Positions 33,094 to 41,830 are shown, numbered from the stretch's first letter. The stretch is 64,000 nucleotides of DNA from Marispirochaeta aestuarii (GCF_002087085.1 NZ_MWQY01000008.1:62001-126000), one strand, 5' to 3'. Notes: generated by a model not told the origin, from the sequence alone. A program made the numbers and translations.

Positions 33094-34157
33094 TCCGCTT
33101 CGATGTCCTCAGTGGAGAAGCTGTAGCGCCGGGAGGCTATAGTCCCCACAGGAATATCTCCGCCTCCCAGGTCCCGCACAATTCCTGCGGCGTGGTAATG
33201 ACTGGTCCCGATAAAATCCTTGTAGCGCTGCCGTGCACCGGAAACCGCGGTGCCCGCAAGGTAGACCCCGGGAACCGCACTCTCCATGGTCTGAGGGTCA
33301 TAGAGAGGGACCCCCTCCTCGTCCAGAGGAATTTCAAGATCTGTAAAAAGAGACAGATCCGCATGGTAGCCCGTGGCAAGAAGCACAAAGTCGGCGGGAA
33401 CAAACAGGGTGCTGCCGTCGCTTCTGGAGAGTTCGACCCCCTCTTCAGTTATACGGGAAGGGAGGGTTTCCGGGTAGAAGGGAATTACCCCCTTCGCGGT
33501 CAGAATGGAAAGTTCGAGATACAGGCGCGAGTTTACCCGTTTTCTGTCAAAGCCGCTGCGGCGGTAACTCAAGGATACCGAGACCCCCGAGCGGAAACAG
33601 CGGAGGGCGGCCTCGAGGGCGGAGTTTTTGCCTCCCACAACAAGGAGCCGGTTACCGAAGTAGAGATGGGGATCCTCCAGCACGTGGGATACGTGGGGCA
33701 GGTCCTCCCCGGGGATTCCCAGTCGGTTGAACTCTCCCATATCTCCCGTTGCAAGGATCACATTTTCACAGTTTACCTTCAGTGAGTCCCGCAGAGTCTC
33801 GGCTCGAAGGGTAAAACTGCCCTTTTTTCCCCTGATTTCCGTTACCCTGTGGTAACTGAGGATCTTCAGGTCCAGGGTCTCCACTACGCCGCGGAGGTAG
33901 GCCAGATAGTCTTCCCGGGCAGGCTGCTCCTGGTGGGGCGAACTGAAGGGGATCCCCGCAATGGCCACCCTCTCGGGGGAACTGAAAAACCGGGCATGCC
34001 GCGGCCAGCGGTAGATAGTCGAGGCTATCGGGCCTTTTTCCAGCTGCAGATAATCGATACCCGCCCGTTTCAGACCCGCGGCCACCTCAATGCCCACAGG
34101 CCCGGCGCCGACCAGAACAACCCTGGTGGAAAGTTCTCTGCTTTTATTCTGATTCAT
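33090..34157 (-). CDS. ypdA: YpdA-like FAD/NADPH-dependent disulfide reductase
   Basis: Start ATG 34157 (MNQNKSRELSTRVVLVGAGPVG), preceded closely by GGAG; alternatives at 34166 and 34205 are in frame. The 355-residue flavoprotein has two Rossmann motifs, VVLVGAGPVGIEVAAGLKRAG (FAD) and LLVVGGKNSALEAALRC (NADPH), and the YpdA signature SIYRWPRHARFFSSPERVAIAGIPF-like segment and YHADLSLF. It aligns by eye along the whole length with Bacillus YpdA (Bdr), the NADPH-dependent bacillithiol disulfide reductase. A bacillithiol-like thiol in this organism would be needed for the same role. The start overlaps the chemotaxis receptor gene by 14 bases, so it belongs to the argA-receptor-ypdA transcript. 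Confidence 0.75.
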   Translation of the reverse strand: MNQNKSRELSTRVVLVGAGPVGIEVAAGLKRAGIDYLQLEKGPIASTIYRWPRHARFFSSPERVAIAGIPFSSPHQEQPAREDYLAYLRGVVETLDLKILSYHRVTEIRGKKGSFTLRAETLRDSLKVNCENVILATGDMGEFNRLGIPGEDLPHVSHVLEDPHLYFGNRLLVVGGKNSALEAALRCFRSGVSVSLSYRRSGFDRKRVNSRLYLELSILTAKGVIPFYPETLPSRITEEGVELSRSDGSTLFVPADFVLLATGYHADLSLFTDLEIPLDEEGVPLYDPQTMESAVPGVYLAGTAVSGARQRYKDFIGTSHYHAAGIVRDLGGGDIPVGTIASRRYSFSTEDIEAD

Positions 34158-36048
34158 TTTCTCCATCCAGTCTGAAACGTCGTACCTGATGTGTAATCCC
34201 TTCAATATGCCGGATATTTTCCCCGCTCACCGCATCCATTCCGCGGATGGCCTCCTCCATCTGCTCCGTTCCGTCGCCGACTTCGGTAAGTGCATCGTGG
34301 AGGGCCCGGCTGATCTCCGCAAGGGCTTCCATGTGCTTCTTTACCGTACCCGCATCATCAGCTATTTCTCCGGCGGAGCTGCTGACCGAAGAGGTTATCT
34401 GGTTGATCTCCGTCAGGGTCGCGACAATCTCGTCACCTCCGATGCGCTGCTGCTCCAGGGAAGAGAGCATCTCCCGCTCCAGGGAATGAAGCCGCTCAAC
34501 CAGCTCCTGAACGCTGGTGAAGGCCGATTTGGTCTCTTCGACGGCGGAGACAACCGATTGGATGGTCGCCACGGTTGTCTTCAGCTGCCCTTGGATCTCC
34601 CGGGAATGGTTGGCCGAGTTCTCCGCCAGGCTGCGAATCTCCGCCGCGACCACGGCGAAACCGGCCCCATGCTCCCCGGCGTGGGCGGCTTCAATGGCGG
34701 CATTCATGGCCAGAAGATTGGTCTGTTCCGCAATGGACGAGATGAGGGTATTCGCCTCGTTCAGCTTCTCAGCCTGCTGTACCACCTTCCCGACCTGGGC
34801 GACCGCGATCTCGATCTTCTCCCTGCCTCCGGCGGCGAATCCGACCAGGGAAGAAAAATCTGCTTCCAGCTCCTCGAAACTCCGGTTTATCTCCACTATT
34901 GTTCCGATCATCTGACGTACGGCCGCTGAGGACTCCTCGACTCCGGCGGCCTGTTCCTGTATGGACCCGTCCAGATGCCTGATATTATCCAGAATATGAA
35001 GGACAGAGTCCGTGGCTTCCTTGAGGGTATCGGCATGAACGATGGTCCTCTCATTCAGGGAGCTCACGAGTCCCCGGACATTCTCCATGATTCGGGAACT
35101 TTCTCCCGCAGCTACCGAAAGCTCTCCCCCGGAGGAGGAGAGTTCCTGAACCAGCTGCCTGATTTTTCCGATCATGCTGTTCAGTTTATGGATAAAGGCG
35201 TTTGTTCCGGCGGAAATCCTGCCCACATCGTCAAAATTCACCAGGGGGATCAGGCGGGTAAGGTCGCCCTCGGCGGCATTCAACTCCTCCAGACGTTCCC
35301 GGATCCTCCTCAGCTGAAAACGGTCGACCCGGCGGGAAAGGGAAAACATACGCAGGGCTATTCCGGTAAAAAGCAGGCTCATCCCGCAGAAGCTGAGTAC
35401 CGGGGATGGAAAAGCAGCGGGAATCTGATCCGCAGTCCGGTAAAACTCGGAGACGATAAACAGAAAAGCCCCAAGGGCAAAGGCGGAGGAGACGAGGATC
35501 AGGTAATCCTTCATTACAAGAAAGCGGTCAATCTCGCCCTGGGCTATCTCGGTCATCCTGAGCCGCTCTTTTGCGGGAAACAGCACATTGTTCACCGTCA
35601 GGGCAGTCCAGATTCCCGTGACAAGCCCCATGGAAACCGCGCTGAACAGCGCAACAGGATAGGGATAGCCGCCGGGAGACTGCCATTTGAAAACGAAAGC
35701 GTACATCAAGGTAACACCGACCAGCCAGAAAACAGCATGAATGCTGATCAGGAACCAGTTGATCCTGAGGGCTGCATGGCGGGCCGCGGGAGTCTGCACC
35801 CCGGTCTCCAGAAAACGCAGCAGCGGCTGCAGCATACGGCTTATTACCCCCGCCGCAATGATGCCGAATCCAAGCACCATAAGATAGGTCGTGGGACGAA
35901 TCCCCAGAAGCAGCCTTCCCTGCAGATCGAGTACCTTGTAGGGGTTATAAAGCGCGACCAGCAATTCCCTGAGTATTCCACCGAGCAGCAGGGGAATAAT
36001 CAGGTTATAGAAGAAAACTTTCGTCAAAATGGAGGACTTTTCTTTCAT
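34144..36048 (-). CDS. Methyl-accepting chemotaxis protein with multi-pass membrane sensor
   Basis: A 634-residue receptor without a periplasmic ligand domain. The N-terminal ~245 residues carry about six membrane segments (VFFYNLIIPLLLGGILREL, TTYLMVLGFGIIAAGVI, WFLISIHAVFWLVGVTLMYAFVF, ALFSAVSMGLVTGIWTAL, YLILVSSAFALGAFLFIV, VLSFCGMSLLFTGIAL), followed by a HAMP-like linker and a long methylation/signalling coiled coil with the hairpin tip SSIAEQTNLLAMNAAIEAAHAGEHGAGFAVVAAEIRSLAENS. It should signal through CheA/CheW encoded elsewhere. The gene starts inside the last codons of argA (4-base overlap) and ends in ypdA, an unusual operon for a receptor. Confidence 0.9.
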   Translation of the reverse strand: MKEKSSILTKVFFYNLIIPLLLGGILRELLVALYNPYKVLDLQGRLLLGIRPTTYLMVLGFGIIAAGVISRMLQPLLRFLETGVQTPAARHAALRINWFLISIHAVFWLVGVTLMYAFVFKWQSPGGYPYPVALFSAVSMGLVTGIWTALTVNNVLFPAKERLRMTEIAQGEIDRFLVMKDYLILVSSAFALGAFLFIVSEFYRTADQIPAAFPSPVLSFCGMSLLFTGIALRMFSLSRRVDRFQLRRIRERLEELNAAEGDLTRLIPLVNFDDVGRISAGTNAFIHKLNSMIGKIRQLVQELSSSGGELSVAAGESSRIMENVRGLVSSLNERTIVHADTLKEATDSVLHILDNIRHLDGSIQEQAAGVEESSAAVRQMIGTIVEINRSFEELEADFSSLVGFAAGGREKIEIAVAQVGKVVQQAEKLNEANTLISSIAEQTNLLAMNAAIEAAHAGEHGAGFAVVAAEIRSLAENSANHSREIQGQLKTTVATIQSVVSAVEETKSAFTSVQELVERLHSLEREMLSSLEQQRIGGDEIVATLTEINQITSSVSSSAGEIADDAGTVKKHMEALAEISRALHDALTEVGDGTEQMEEAIRGMDAVSGENIRHIEGITHQVRRFRLDGENESE

Positions 36049-37370
36049 TCAAGTATCCTTTGATAAATCCGGGAGTTTCTCCGGCGGTCGTAGCGCTCCC
36101 GCCGCTCCGGAGGGATCTGATCCAGATCGGCGTCCACAAAACCCAGGCGCTGGAACCAGTCGGAGGTCTGGGTGGTCAGCACAAAAACCCGTTTGAGGCC
36201 TTCCCTGCGGGCCACCTCGACCAGGTAGGATACGATCTTGAATCCGATACCCAGGCGGTCGTAACGGGTATCCACGGCGATGCCGGCGATCTCCCCGGAT
36301 CCGTCGGAGTAACGGTGCAGGGCGCCGCAGCCGTGGATGGAATCGTCCATCTCGTAGACGACGTAATCCCCGGCGGCGCGTTCCAGGTCCGCCCCGGTGC
36401 GGCGGATCAGGATCTCCCGTTCAACGAAGGGTTCCATAATGCGCAGCACATCGGTAATGTCCTCCTCCCGCATGGGCCGGAGGGAATCGTAATCGTTACC
36501 GTGAACCATGGTCCCGACACCAAGGTTGGAGAAGATCTCCTTCAGAATGACCCCCTCCACCCTGCCGTCCACAATATGGACACGGGGCACACCCCTCCGG
36601 CAGGTTTCACAGGCCAGCTTTACGTACTGCAGGCGGGGATCGCTGCTCGAAGCGTTGATATCGAGAAAGGCTTCGGCGGTATGGATATCCAGCCGCGAGA
36701 TGCGCCCTTCCGGATTGAAGGTGATGCCCTCGGGAAAGGTAAAATCCCCCGCGTCCAGGCGCTCTTCCGGAAGCAGGAGAAAGAGTTTTTCCGCCTGCAG
36801 CTGGGAGGAAACGACCCTGGCCAGCTCGTTGGAAGAGATGTTGTAGGGGGTTCCCACGGCATTCCAGCCGATGCAGGGCAGAATGGGGATAAGCCCTTCG
36901 TCGAGGATCTTGTTCACCAGTTCAGTGTCGATACGCTCGACTACCCCGGTTGATCCGTAATCGACTCCTTTTATTACCCCCATGCTGCGGGCCCTGACCC
37001 AGTTTCCCACCACCGCGTTGGCTCCGTGGGCGGCCAGCAGGGTCATGACCTGGTTTGAGACGTCAAAGGCAGCCATTTTAATGAAGGGTATCGCCTCGGG
37101 GGAGGAAATCCTCACGCCCCCCACCGATTCGGTGGCGATACCGTAGCGCTGAAGCACCTCGTTGATGCGTCCTGTGGCACCTGGAATAATCACCGTCCGG
37201 ATTCCCATCCCGTGCAGGAGGGCAAGGTCCTTGACCAGCACCGGGAAAAGCGGATGCTCGGCAACCTCGTATTCAACCTTGAAGACAAAGGTTGCACCTG
37301 CAAAGCGGTGGACATAGCTGAAAACCTCACGGATCAACTCAACATGTTCCTTGATATCGTTGTTTCTCAT
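36045..37370 (-). CDS. argA: N-acetylglutamate synthase (amino-acid N-acetyltransferase)
   Basis: Start ATG 37370 (MRNNDIKEHVELIREVFSYVHRFAGATFVFKVEYEV) gives 441 residues, close to E. coli ArgA (443). It has an N-terminal amino-acid-kinase domain (about 20-285; VLVKDLALLHGMGIRTVIIPGA, SSNELARVVSSQLQAEKLFLL) and a C-terminal GNAT domain (about 295-441; IAGIAVDTRYDRLGIGFKIVSYLVEVARREGLKRVFVLTTQTSDWFQRLGF). It makes N-acetylglutamate from glutamate and acetyl-CoA, the first step of arginine synthesis, and the kinase domain is the arginine-feedback site in this class. It heads an operon with the chemotaxis receptor and YpdA-like genes. Confidence 0.93.
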   Translation of the reverse strand: MRNNDIKEHVELIREVFSYVHRFAGATFVFKVEYEVAEHPLFPVLVKDLALLHGMGIRTVIIPGATGRINEVLQRYGIATESVGGVRISSPEAIPFIKMAAFDVSNQVMTLLAAHGANAVVGNWVRARSMGVIKGVDYGSTGVVERIDTELVNKILDEGLIPILPCIGWNAVGTPYNISSNELARVVSSQLQAEKLFLLLPEERLDAGDFTFPEGITFNPEGRISRLDIHTAEAFLDINASSSDPRLQYVKLACETCRRGVPRVHIVDGRVEGVILKEIFSNLGVGTMVHGNDYDSLRPMREEDITDVLRIMEPFVEREILIRRTGADLERAAGDYVVYEMDDSIHGCGALHRYSDGSGEIAGIAVDTRYDRLGIGFKIVSYLVEVARREGLKRVFVLTTQTSDWFQRLGFVDADLDQIPPERRERYDRRRNSRIYQRILE

Positions 37371-37485
37371 AGTCTTTTCGTTATGGCATTGTACCATACT
37401 CCCCATTGTTTGCGTATCAGCACTCCGGAGCCGGATATTTCCCTGTTCGTACCTTTCGGTACCTTTATTGCATTTCTCCTACCCT

Positions 37486-37521
37486 CCTGTAGGATACGGA
37501 GAAAGTATCCTGAAGTACAGG
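37486..37521. repeat. Inverted repeat between argA and EAL gene
   Basis: CCTGTA GGATAC, 7-base loop, GTATCC, 5 extra bases, TACAGG. Two nested arms with a bulge on one side. It is in the 254-base gap between the divergent argA and EAL genes and could be an operator or an RNA hairpin; no T run follows. The rest of this gap shows an A/T-rich stretch before the EAL gene but no promoter I trust. Confidence 0.4.
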
Positions 37522-37624
37522 AAAACCAGTGATTCCCCGCTAACTGATTATCGGTACAATAATTACCACGCTGTATCACGATTTGATCAGGATAGGCACG
37601 GATATTGCTTGATAAGTGGACATC

Positions 37625-38866
37625 ATGAATATTGCACTCTCCATAAAGGACAACCTGACAACCAGCGTCCGGGTTTTCACCCGTTTTCACCCCATCTATT
37701 CGGTGCGGGAACACTGCGTTATCGGTATAGAAGCCCTCTCACGGGGATATGCCGGAATTTCAGCGGAAGAGGTTCAGCCGGAGGAGCTCTTCCGACGGGC
37801 CAGGGATAACGGCCGCTTTACCCAGCTGGACCGCCACGCCCTCTGCACAGCGGTTCAGAGCTACGCCTCGCTGCCTGAAGGAAGCTCCGCGGCTCCCCTG
37901 CTGTTCCTGAATATTTCCACTGAAATGATCGAAAGGGGGCTCGATGACATCCGTCTTCTGAATGAGTCGATACTCAAAGCTGGGGTATCCCCCGACCAGG
38001 TTGTCCTGGAGATCATTGAATCCCGGGTCGAGAATATCGACGCTCTCTCGTACTTCGTTCACCATCACCGGGATAGAGGATTTCTGATTGCCCTGGATGA
38101 TGTGGGGGCCGGACATTCCAATCTGGAACGGATATCCCTTCTGAAGCCGGACATCATCAAGATCGACCGCTCCCTGGTCAGCGGTATCTACCGGGGCTAT
38201 CACAAGCAGGAGGTCTGCAAGGCGCTGATCCTGCTGTCCCACCGTATCGGTGCACTGACCATCGCCGAAGGTATCGAAGAGAAGGAGGAAGCCCTTACCT
38301 GTCTGGAGCTGGGTGTTGACATGCTGCAGGGATTCTATTTTTGCCGCCCCCTGAGCCTTGCAGAATACCAGGACTCTGAACACCTGGAAATAAAGGACCT
38401 TGCCGAAACCTACGCCCAGCGTTCCATTGAACGCAAGGAGCAGGAACGTCTGCTGGCGGAAACCCACCGGGCATTGGCGGGCCGCCTGACCGAACGACTT
38501 ATGGCTGCGGACAGGCCTGATTTCACCAGGATTCTGAAAAGTTCTCTCAGGTCCACCCGCTTTGCCCGCTGCGCCTATCTTCTCGATTCCAGGGGACATC
38601 AGATAACCGGAACCATCGTACAGAAGGGATTCACCAAAAAAGAGCACCGGCTTTTCGCCCCGGCACCGGAAGGAACCGACCACTCCCTGAAGAGCTACGT
38701 ACTGCGTCGGGGAGAACTTGATACCTGTTACATAACCGAACCCTACATATCCAAGGCCACGGGGGAGCTCTGTATTACCGCATCCCAGGGCTTCCGCGGT
38801 AAATCGGGGGAGGAGTTCATTCTCTGTATCGACATTGATTACGGCGGCAGCCGGGACCCGAGATAG
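37625..38866 (+). CDS. EAL-domain cyclic-di-GMP phosphodiesterase with C-terminal sensor domain
   Basis: Start ATG 37625 or the in-frame GTG at 37616; neither has a good ribosome site. The EAL domain (about 15-255) keeps the catalytic set: EAL at 36-38, NISTEM (Asn), EIIESRVEN (Glu), ALDDVGAGHSN (Asp-Asp), PDIIKIDRSLV (Lys), IAEGIEE (Glu) and LQGFYFCRPL (Gln). It should therefore hydrolyse c-di-GMP. The C-terminal part (about 290-413; FARCAYLLDSRGHQITGTIV, ELDTCYITEPYISKATGELCITAS, FILCIDIDY) looks like a PAS/Cache-like cytoplasmic sensor as in YkuI. There is no membrane segment. Stand-alone gene. Confidence 0.88.
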   Translation: MNIALSIKDNLTTSVRVFTRFHPIYSVREHCVIGIEALSRGYAGISAEEVQPEELFRRARDNGRFTQLDRHALCTAVQSYASLPEGSSAAPLLFLNISTEMIERGLDDIRLLNESILKAGVSPDQVVLEIIESRVENIDALSYFVHHHRDRGFLIALDDVGAGHSNLERISLLKPDIIKIDRSLVSGIYRGYHKQEVCKALILLSHRIGALTIAEGIEEKEEALTCLELGVDMLQGFYFCRPLSLAEYQDSEHLEIKDLAETYAQRSIERKEQERLLAETHRALAGRLTERLMAADRPDFTRILKSSLRSTRFARCAYLLDSRGHQITGTIVQKGFTKKEHRLFAPAPEGTDHSLKSYVLRRGELDTCYITEPYISKATGELCITASQGFRGKSGEEFILCIDIDYGGSRDPR

Positions 38867-38875
38867 ACAGGAGAG

Positions 38876-38905
38876 TTGAGTCGTCCCGCCATTTTCCTGT
38901 AGACT
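38876..38905 (+). promoter_or_regulatory. Promoter of ferritin-VIT gene
   Basis: TTGAGT (38876-38881), 18-base spacer, TAGACT (38900-38905). It begins 9 bases after the stop of the EAL gene and leaves a leader of about 25 bases with an AGGCAGGAG ribosome site. Confidence 0.6.
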
Positions 38906-38937
38906 GACGGTATTCATACAAGGCAGGAGATCAAAAC

Positions 38938-39804
38938 ATGGACCGGGAAATACAAAGCCGAATTCTGGCGATGCAGAAAAACGAGATAACCGAATACCAT
39001 ATCTATACCAGACTGGCGAAGATGCTGGAAAAAACCGAAAACGGACCGATTCTCAGGACCATAGGCGAGGAAGAGAAGAAGCACCATGACTTTCTGAGCA
39101 AATTCACCGGAAAAAGTGCCCGGCCGAAGGGTTTCAAGGTAGTTTTTTTTGTTCTGATCGCCCGCATTCTGGGGATTACCTTCGCCCTGAAACTGATGGA
39201 ACGGGGAGAAGAGGAGGCCCAGGAGATCTACGACGCCATGAGCCGCCAGGTTCCCGAGGCAAAGCAGATCATTGAAGATGAAGACGCCCACGAGGAGAAA
39301 CTCCTGCAGATGCTCAAGGAGGAGCGTCTCGAATATGTGGGCTCCATCGTGCTGGGACTCAACGATGCCCTGGTCGAGTTGACCGGAGCCCTGGCGGGAC
39401 TCTCCTTTGCTCTGCAGAATACCCGGCTCATCGCCGTGGCCGGACTTATTACCGGAATCGCCGCCTCTTTTTCCATGGCAGCTTCGGAATACCTTTCCAA
39501 CCGCACCGAAGGAAACAGCGAGGGAGCAGTAAAATCCGCTGTCTATACGGGAATTGCCTACATTCTGACGGTGGGGCTCCTGATTCTCCCCTATCTGCTC
39601 TTCAGCCACTACATGGTCTGCCTTGCCGCAACCCTGGGTATCGCGATTTTTATTATCTTCTTTTTCAACTACTATGTCGCCGTTGCAAAGGACCTGAAAT
39701 TCTGGCCCCGTTTTACCGAGATGGCCCTCCTGAGTCTCGGAGTCGCGGCGATCTCCTTCGGAATCGGCGTTCTTGTGCGAAGTACCATCGGAATCGATAT
39801 TTAA
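38938..39804 (+). CDS. Ferritin-like/VIT1 fusion membrane transporter (MbfA-like iron/manganese exporter)
   Basis: A 288-residue fusion. Residues 1-130 form a ferritin/rubrerythrin-like helical domain with carboxylate and His ligands (NEITEYHIYTRLAKMLEKTENGPILRTIGEEEKKHHDFL; later IIEDEDAHEEKLLQML). Residues 135-288 are a VIT1/CCC1-type membrane domain with GSIVLGLNDALVELTGALAGLSFALQN, GLITGIAASFSMAASEYLSNRTEG and two more hydrophobic segments. In rhizobial MbfA the same fusion exports iron using the ferritin domain as sensor. Here it most likely exports Fe2+ or Mn2+ from the cytoplasm. Own promoter; followed 20 bases later by the HAD phosphatase gene. Confidence 0.88.
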   Translation: MDREIQSRILAMQKNEITEYHIYTRLAKMLEKTENGPILRTIGEEEKKHHDFLSKFTGKSARPKGFKVVFFVLIARILGITFALKLMERGEEEAQEIYDAMSRQVPEAKQIIEDEDAHEEKLLQMLKEERLEYVGSIVLGLNDALVELTGALAGLSFALQNTRLIAVAGLITGIAASFSMAASEYLSNRTEGNSEGAVKSAVYTGIAYILTVGLLILPYLLFSHYMVCLAATLGIAIFIIFFFNYYVAVAKDLKFWPRFTEMALLSLGVAAISFGIGVLVRSTIGIDI

Positions 39805-39824
39805 ACGGAAGGCTGTGAAGATAT

Positions 39825-40475
39825 ATGGGACACCTTGAAGCTGTACTCTTTGATATGGACGGCGTACTGACCGACTCGGAGGAGCTGATCGCCGAGGCCG
39901 GGGTGCGTATGTTCGCGCAAAAAGGTTACGCAGTCACCCATGACGACTTTTACCCCTTCCGGGGTTACGGTGAAAACCGCTTCCTCGGCGGGGTGGCACA
40001 GAAGTACGGAATTCCCTTCGATCAGGAGCAGGACAAGGCCCGTACCTACGATATCTACTGCTCCCTCGTCAAGGGCAATCTGGCTCCCCTGCCCGGAAGC
40101 ATAGACTTTGTCCACCGATGCCGCAGCCTGGGGTTCAAAACTGCCCTGGTTACCAGCACCGATTACATCAAGATGAAGGCCAATATCGACGAGATCGGTC
40201 TGGCCGACGGATCCTTCGACGTAATGATAAACGGCCTGGACGTTACACGGCGTAAACCCTATCCGGATATGTACCTGCTCGCGGCACGCCGTCTGGGGGT
40301 TCCGCCGGAGAACTGCCTTGTGGTCGAAGACGCAATAGCAGGAGTCGAGGCTGCCGTGGCGGCAGGCTGCCGCTGCCTTGCCCTTACAAGCAGCTTCAGC
40401 AGGGATGAACTCTCGGCGGCGGACTGGATTATAGGAAGCCTGGAAGAAGTTCCGGAGGAAGTTCTGCAGTGGTAG
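39825..40475 (+). CDS. HAD-family sugar-phosphatase / beta-phosphoglucomutase-like protein
   Basis: A 216-residue HAD hydrolase, subfamily IA. Catalytic motif I LFDMDGVLTDSEEL (Asp10 nucleophile, Asp12 acid/base), motif II TALVTSTDYIKMKANI (Ser/Thr), motif III Lys in TRRKPYPDMYLLAA and motif IV CLVVEDAIAGVEAAVAAG. The helical cap (about 16-85) is of the phosphoglycolate phosphatase/beta-phosphoglucomutase type. It should hydrolyse or isomerise a small phosphorylated metabolite; the substrate cannot be told. The next gene starts within its last codons. Confidence 0.88.
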   Translation: MGHLEAVLFDMDGVLTDSEELIAEAGVRMFAQKGYAVTHDDFYPFRGYGENRFLGGVAQKYGIPFDQEQDKARTYDIYCSLVKGNLAPLPGSIDFVHRCRSLGFKTALVTSTDYIKMKANIDEIGLADGSFDVMINGLDVTRRKPYPDMYLLAARRLGVPPENCLVVEDAIAGVEAAVAAGCRCLALTSSFSRDELSAADWIIGSLEEVPEEVLQW

Positions 40476-40678
40476 AGTGGGAGGACATGACTCCGGAAGA
40501 ACGGGACCGTTTTATCTACCTCTCCCTGAGCGAAAACGCCCTCAAGGCGATCGTCATGATCATGCAGCGCAAGCATGGTCCCGATGTTTCGACGGAGACG
40601 ATTATGCGATATGCCTTTAAAATAGCCCGGGACCGCATGACGCCGAAGCATCTGAAGAAGAAATCCGGAAAAGCTTAA
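40469..40678 (+). CDS. Small hypothetical protein, translationally coupled to HAD gene
   Basis: A 69-residue basic, helical protein of unknown family. The start is GTG 40469: the GGAGGA at 40454-40459 lies 9 bases upstream, whereas the alternative ATG 40487 has its site too close. The sequence MTPEERDRFIYLSLSENALKAIVMIMQRKHGPDVSTETIMRYAFKIARD suggests a small helical DNA- or protein-binding fold; I cannot name it. It overlaps the HAD stop by 7 bases, so both are made together. It overlaps the convergent methyltransferase gene by 4 bases. Confidence 0.65.
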   Translation: MVEWEDMTPEERDRFIYLSLSENALKAIVMIMQRKHGPDVSTETIMRYAFKIARDRMTPKHLKKKSGKA

Positions 40679-41784
40679 GCACCGGCAAACGGAGGCTGTA
40701 ATTCCCTGTCCCGCCAGGGACGGTGACGCAGGCTCAGACTGTCATCCTCACCACCGGTCTCTTCCAGCCCCGCAATCTCCGGGAGAATAAGGTCGGTCTC
40801 CTGAGCGGTGATTACCGGAAGGTCATAACAGGTGTTCCGGTGTTTTAGCTCACCCTTTCTTGTTCTGTATTCTTCAACAAAGCCGAGGTGTTCCTTCATG
40901 CGCCGCCGGTTGATGCTGTGGGCGATTTTCCCGGGGGAACACTGTTCGCGGAGGGAAGTAGCAGCCGATTCCGCGAGAACGGGATCTATCTCCGTACCAA
41001 TAGAAGAGCGGCCCGCGGCAGCGGCGGCCAGGGCCGTGGTCCCCGTCCCCAGGAAGGGGTCGGCCACCAGGTCCCCCTGCACCGAATACATGCAGATCAG
41101 GCGGTATGCCAGTTCGAAGGGATAGGCCCCGCTCCTCTCCCGGGCAGCCCTCCCCTTCAGGAGCTGACGTTCCCCGGCAAGGTCCCAGAGATCGGAAAAC
41201 CAGCGGTTCCGCTCCTCCCAGAAGTAGGCACTGCGCCGGCGAAGGGCCTTCTGATCCCCCGTAAATACCCGTTTTCCCCCTTTACGGAAGATAAGGATGT
41301 GCTCATGCTCCAGGGTCACATAGGCTCCCGCCGGAAGCATTCCGGAACCCATGAACTTGTTCGGTGCGTTGGTACTCTTGCGCCAGATAATACGGGGCAG
41401 TACGGAAAATCCCAGATTCGAGAAAGCCGTCACTATACGCTCGGCGTTCGGGTAGAGCATAAAGGTTCCGTCCACAGTCCTGAGGGCGTCTCCCACATTG
41501 ATGCAGACAATCCCCCCGGGCATTACCAGAGGCGCCATGATCGCCCAGACCCGGTCAAGCACATCATGCATGGCACGAAAGGCCTTCCAGCCCTGATTCC
41601 CGGAGAGAAGCTCCCTGATACGTCCGTCCTGGAGGGAAAAGGTCTCATCCCACATGGAGATCATCGGGTAAGGCGGAGAGCTGAGCACGAGGGCAAGGCT
41701 GTCGGGATTCAGGGAACTCAGGACAGAAGCATCCTTCGGCAGAATCCTGTGCCGGGTAGTAAATTCCAGGGGAGCATCTTCCAC
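40675..41784 (-). CDS. DNA methyltransferase (N4-cytosine or N6-adenine, PF01555 type)
   Basis: Start GTG 41784, supported by a -10 box (TACAAT) that ends 6 bases upstream. The 369-residue protein has motif IV SPPY at residues 36-39 (LVLSSPPYPMISMW), target-region segments in the middle (LPRIIWRKSTNAPNKFMGSGML), and the SAM-binding motif I DPFLGTGTTALAAAAAGRSSIGTEID towards the C-terminal half, the beta-class order (motif IV before motif I). SPPY is usual for N4-cytosine enzymes, though some adenine enzymes have it. No restriction endonuclease is adjacent, so it is an orphan methyltransferase, possibly for regulation or DNA marking. Confidence 0.82.
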   Translation of the reverse strand: MEDAPLEFTTRHRILPKDASVLSSLNPDSLALVLSSPPYPMISMWDETFSLQDGRIRELLSGNQGWKAFRAMHDVLDRVWAIMAPLVMPGGIVCINVGDALRTVDGTFMLYPNAERIVTAFSNLGFSVLPRIIWRKSTNAPNKFMGSGMLPAGAYVTLEHEHILIFRKGGKRVFTGDQKALRRRSAYFWEERNRWFSDLWDLAGERQLLKGRAARERSGAYPFELAYRLICMYSVQGDLVADPFLGTGTTALAAAAAGRSSIGTEIDPVLAESAATSLREQCSPGKIAHSINRRRMKEHLGFVEEYRTRKGELKHRNTCYDLPVITAQETDLILPEIAGLEETGGEDDSLSLRHRPWRDRELQPPFAGA

Positions 41785-41790
41785 AAGCGG

Positions 41791-41796
41791 ATTGTA
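41791..41796 (-). promoter_or_regulatory. -10 box of methyltransferase gene, leaderless geometry
   Basis: TACAAT on the minus strand ends 6 bases before the GTG start at 41784. The hexamer 17 bases further upstream (CTGTTT) is a weak -35 box. Confidence 0.45.
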
Positions 41797-41830
41797 CCAT
41801 AGATTTTTTCAAGAAACAGCCTGTTTTTTC

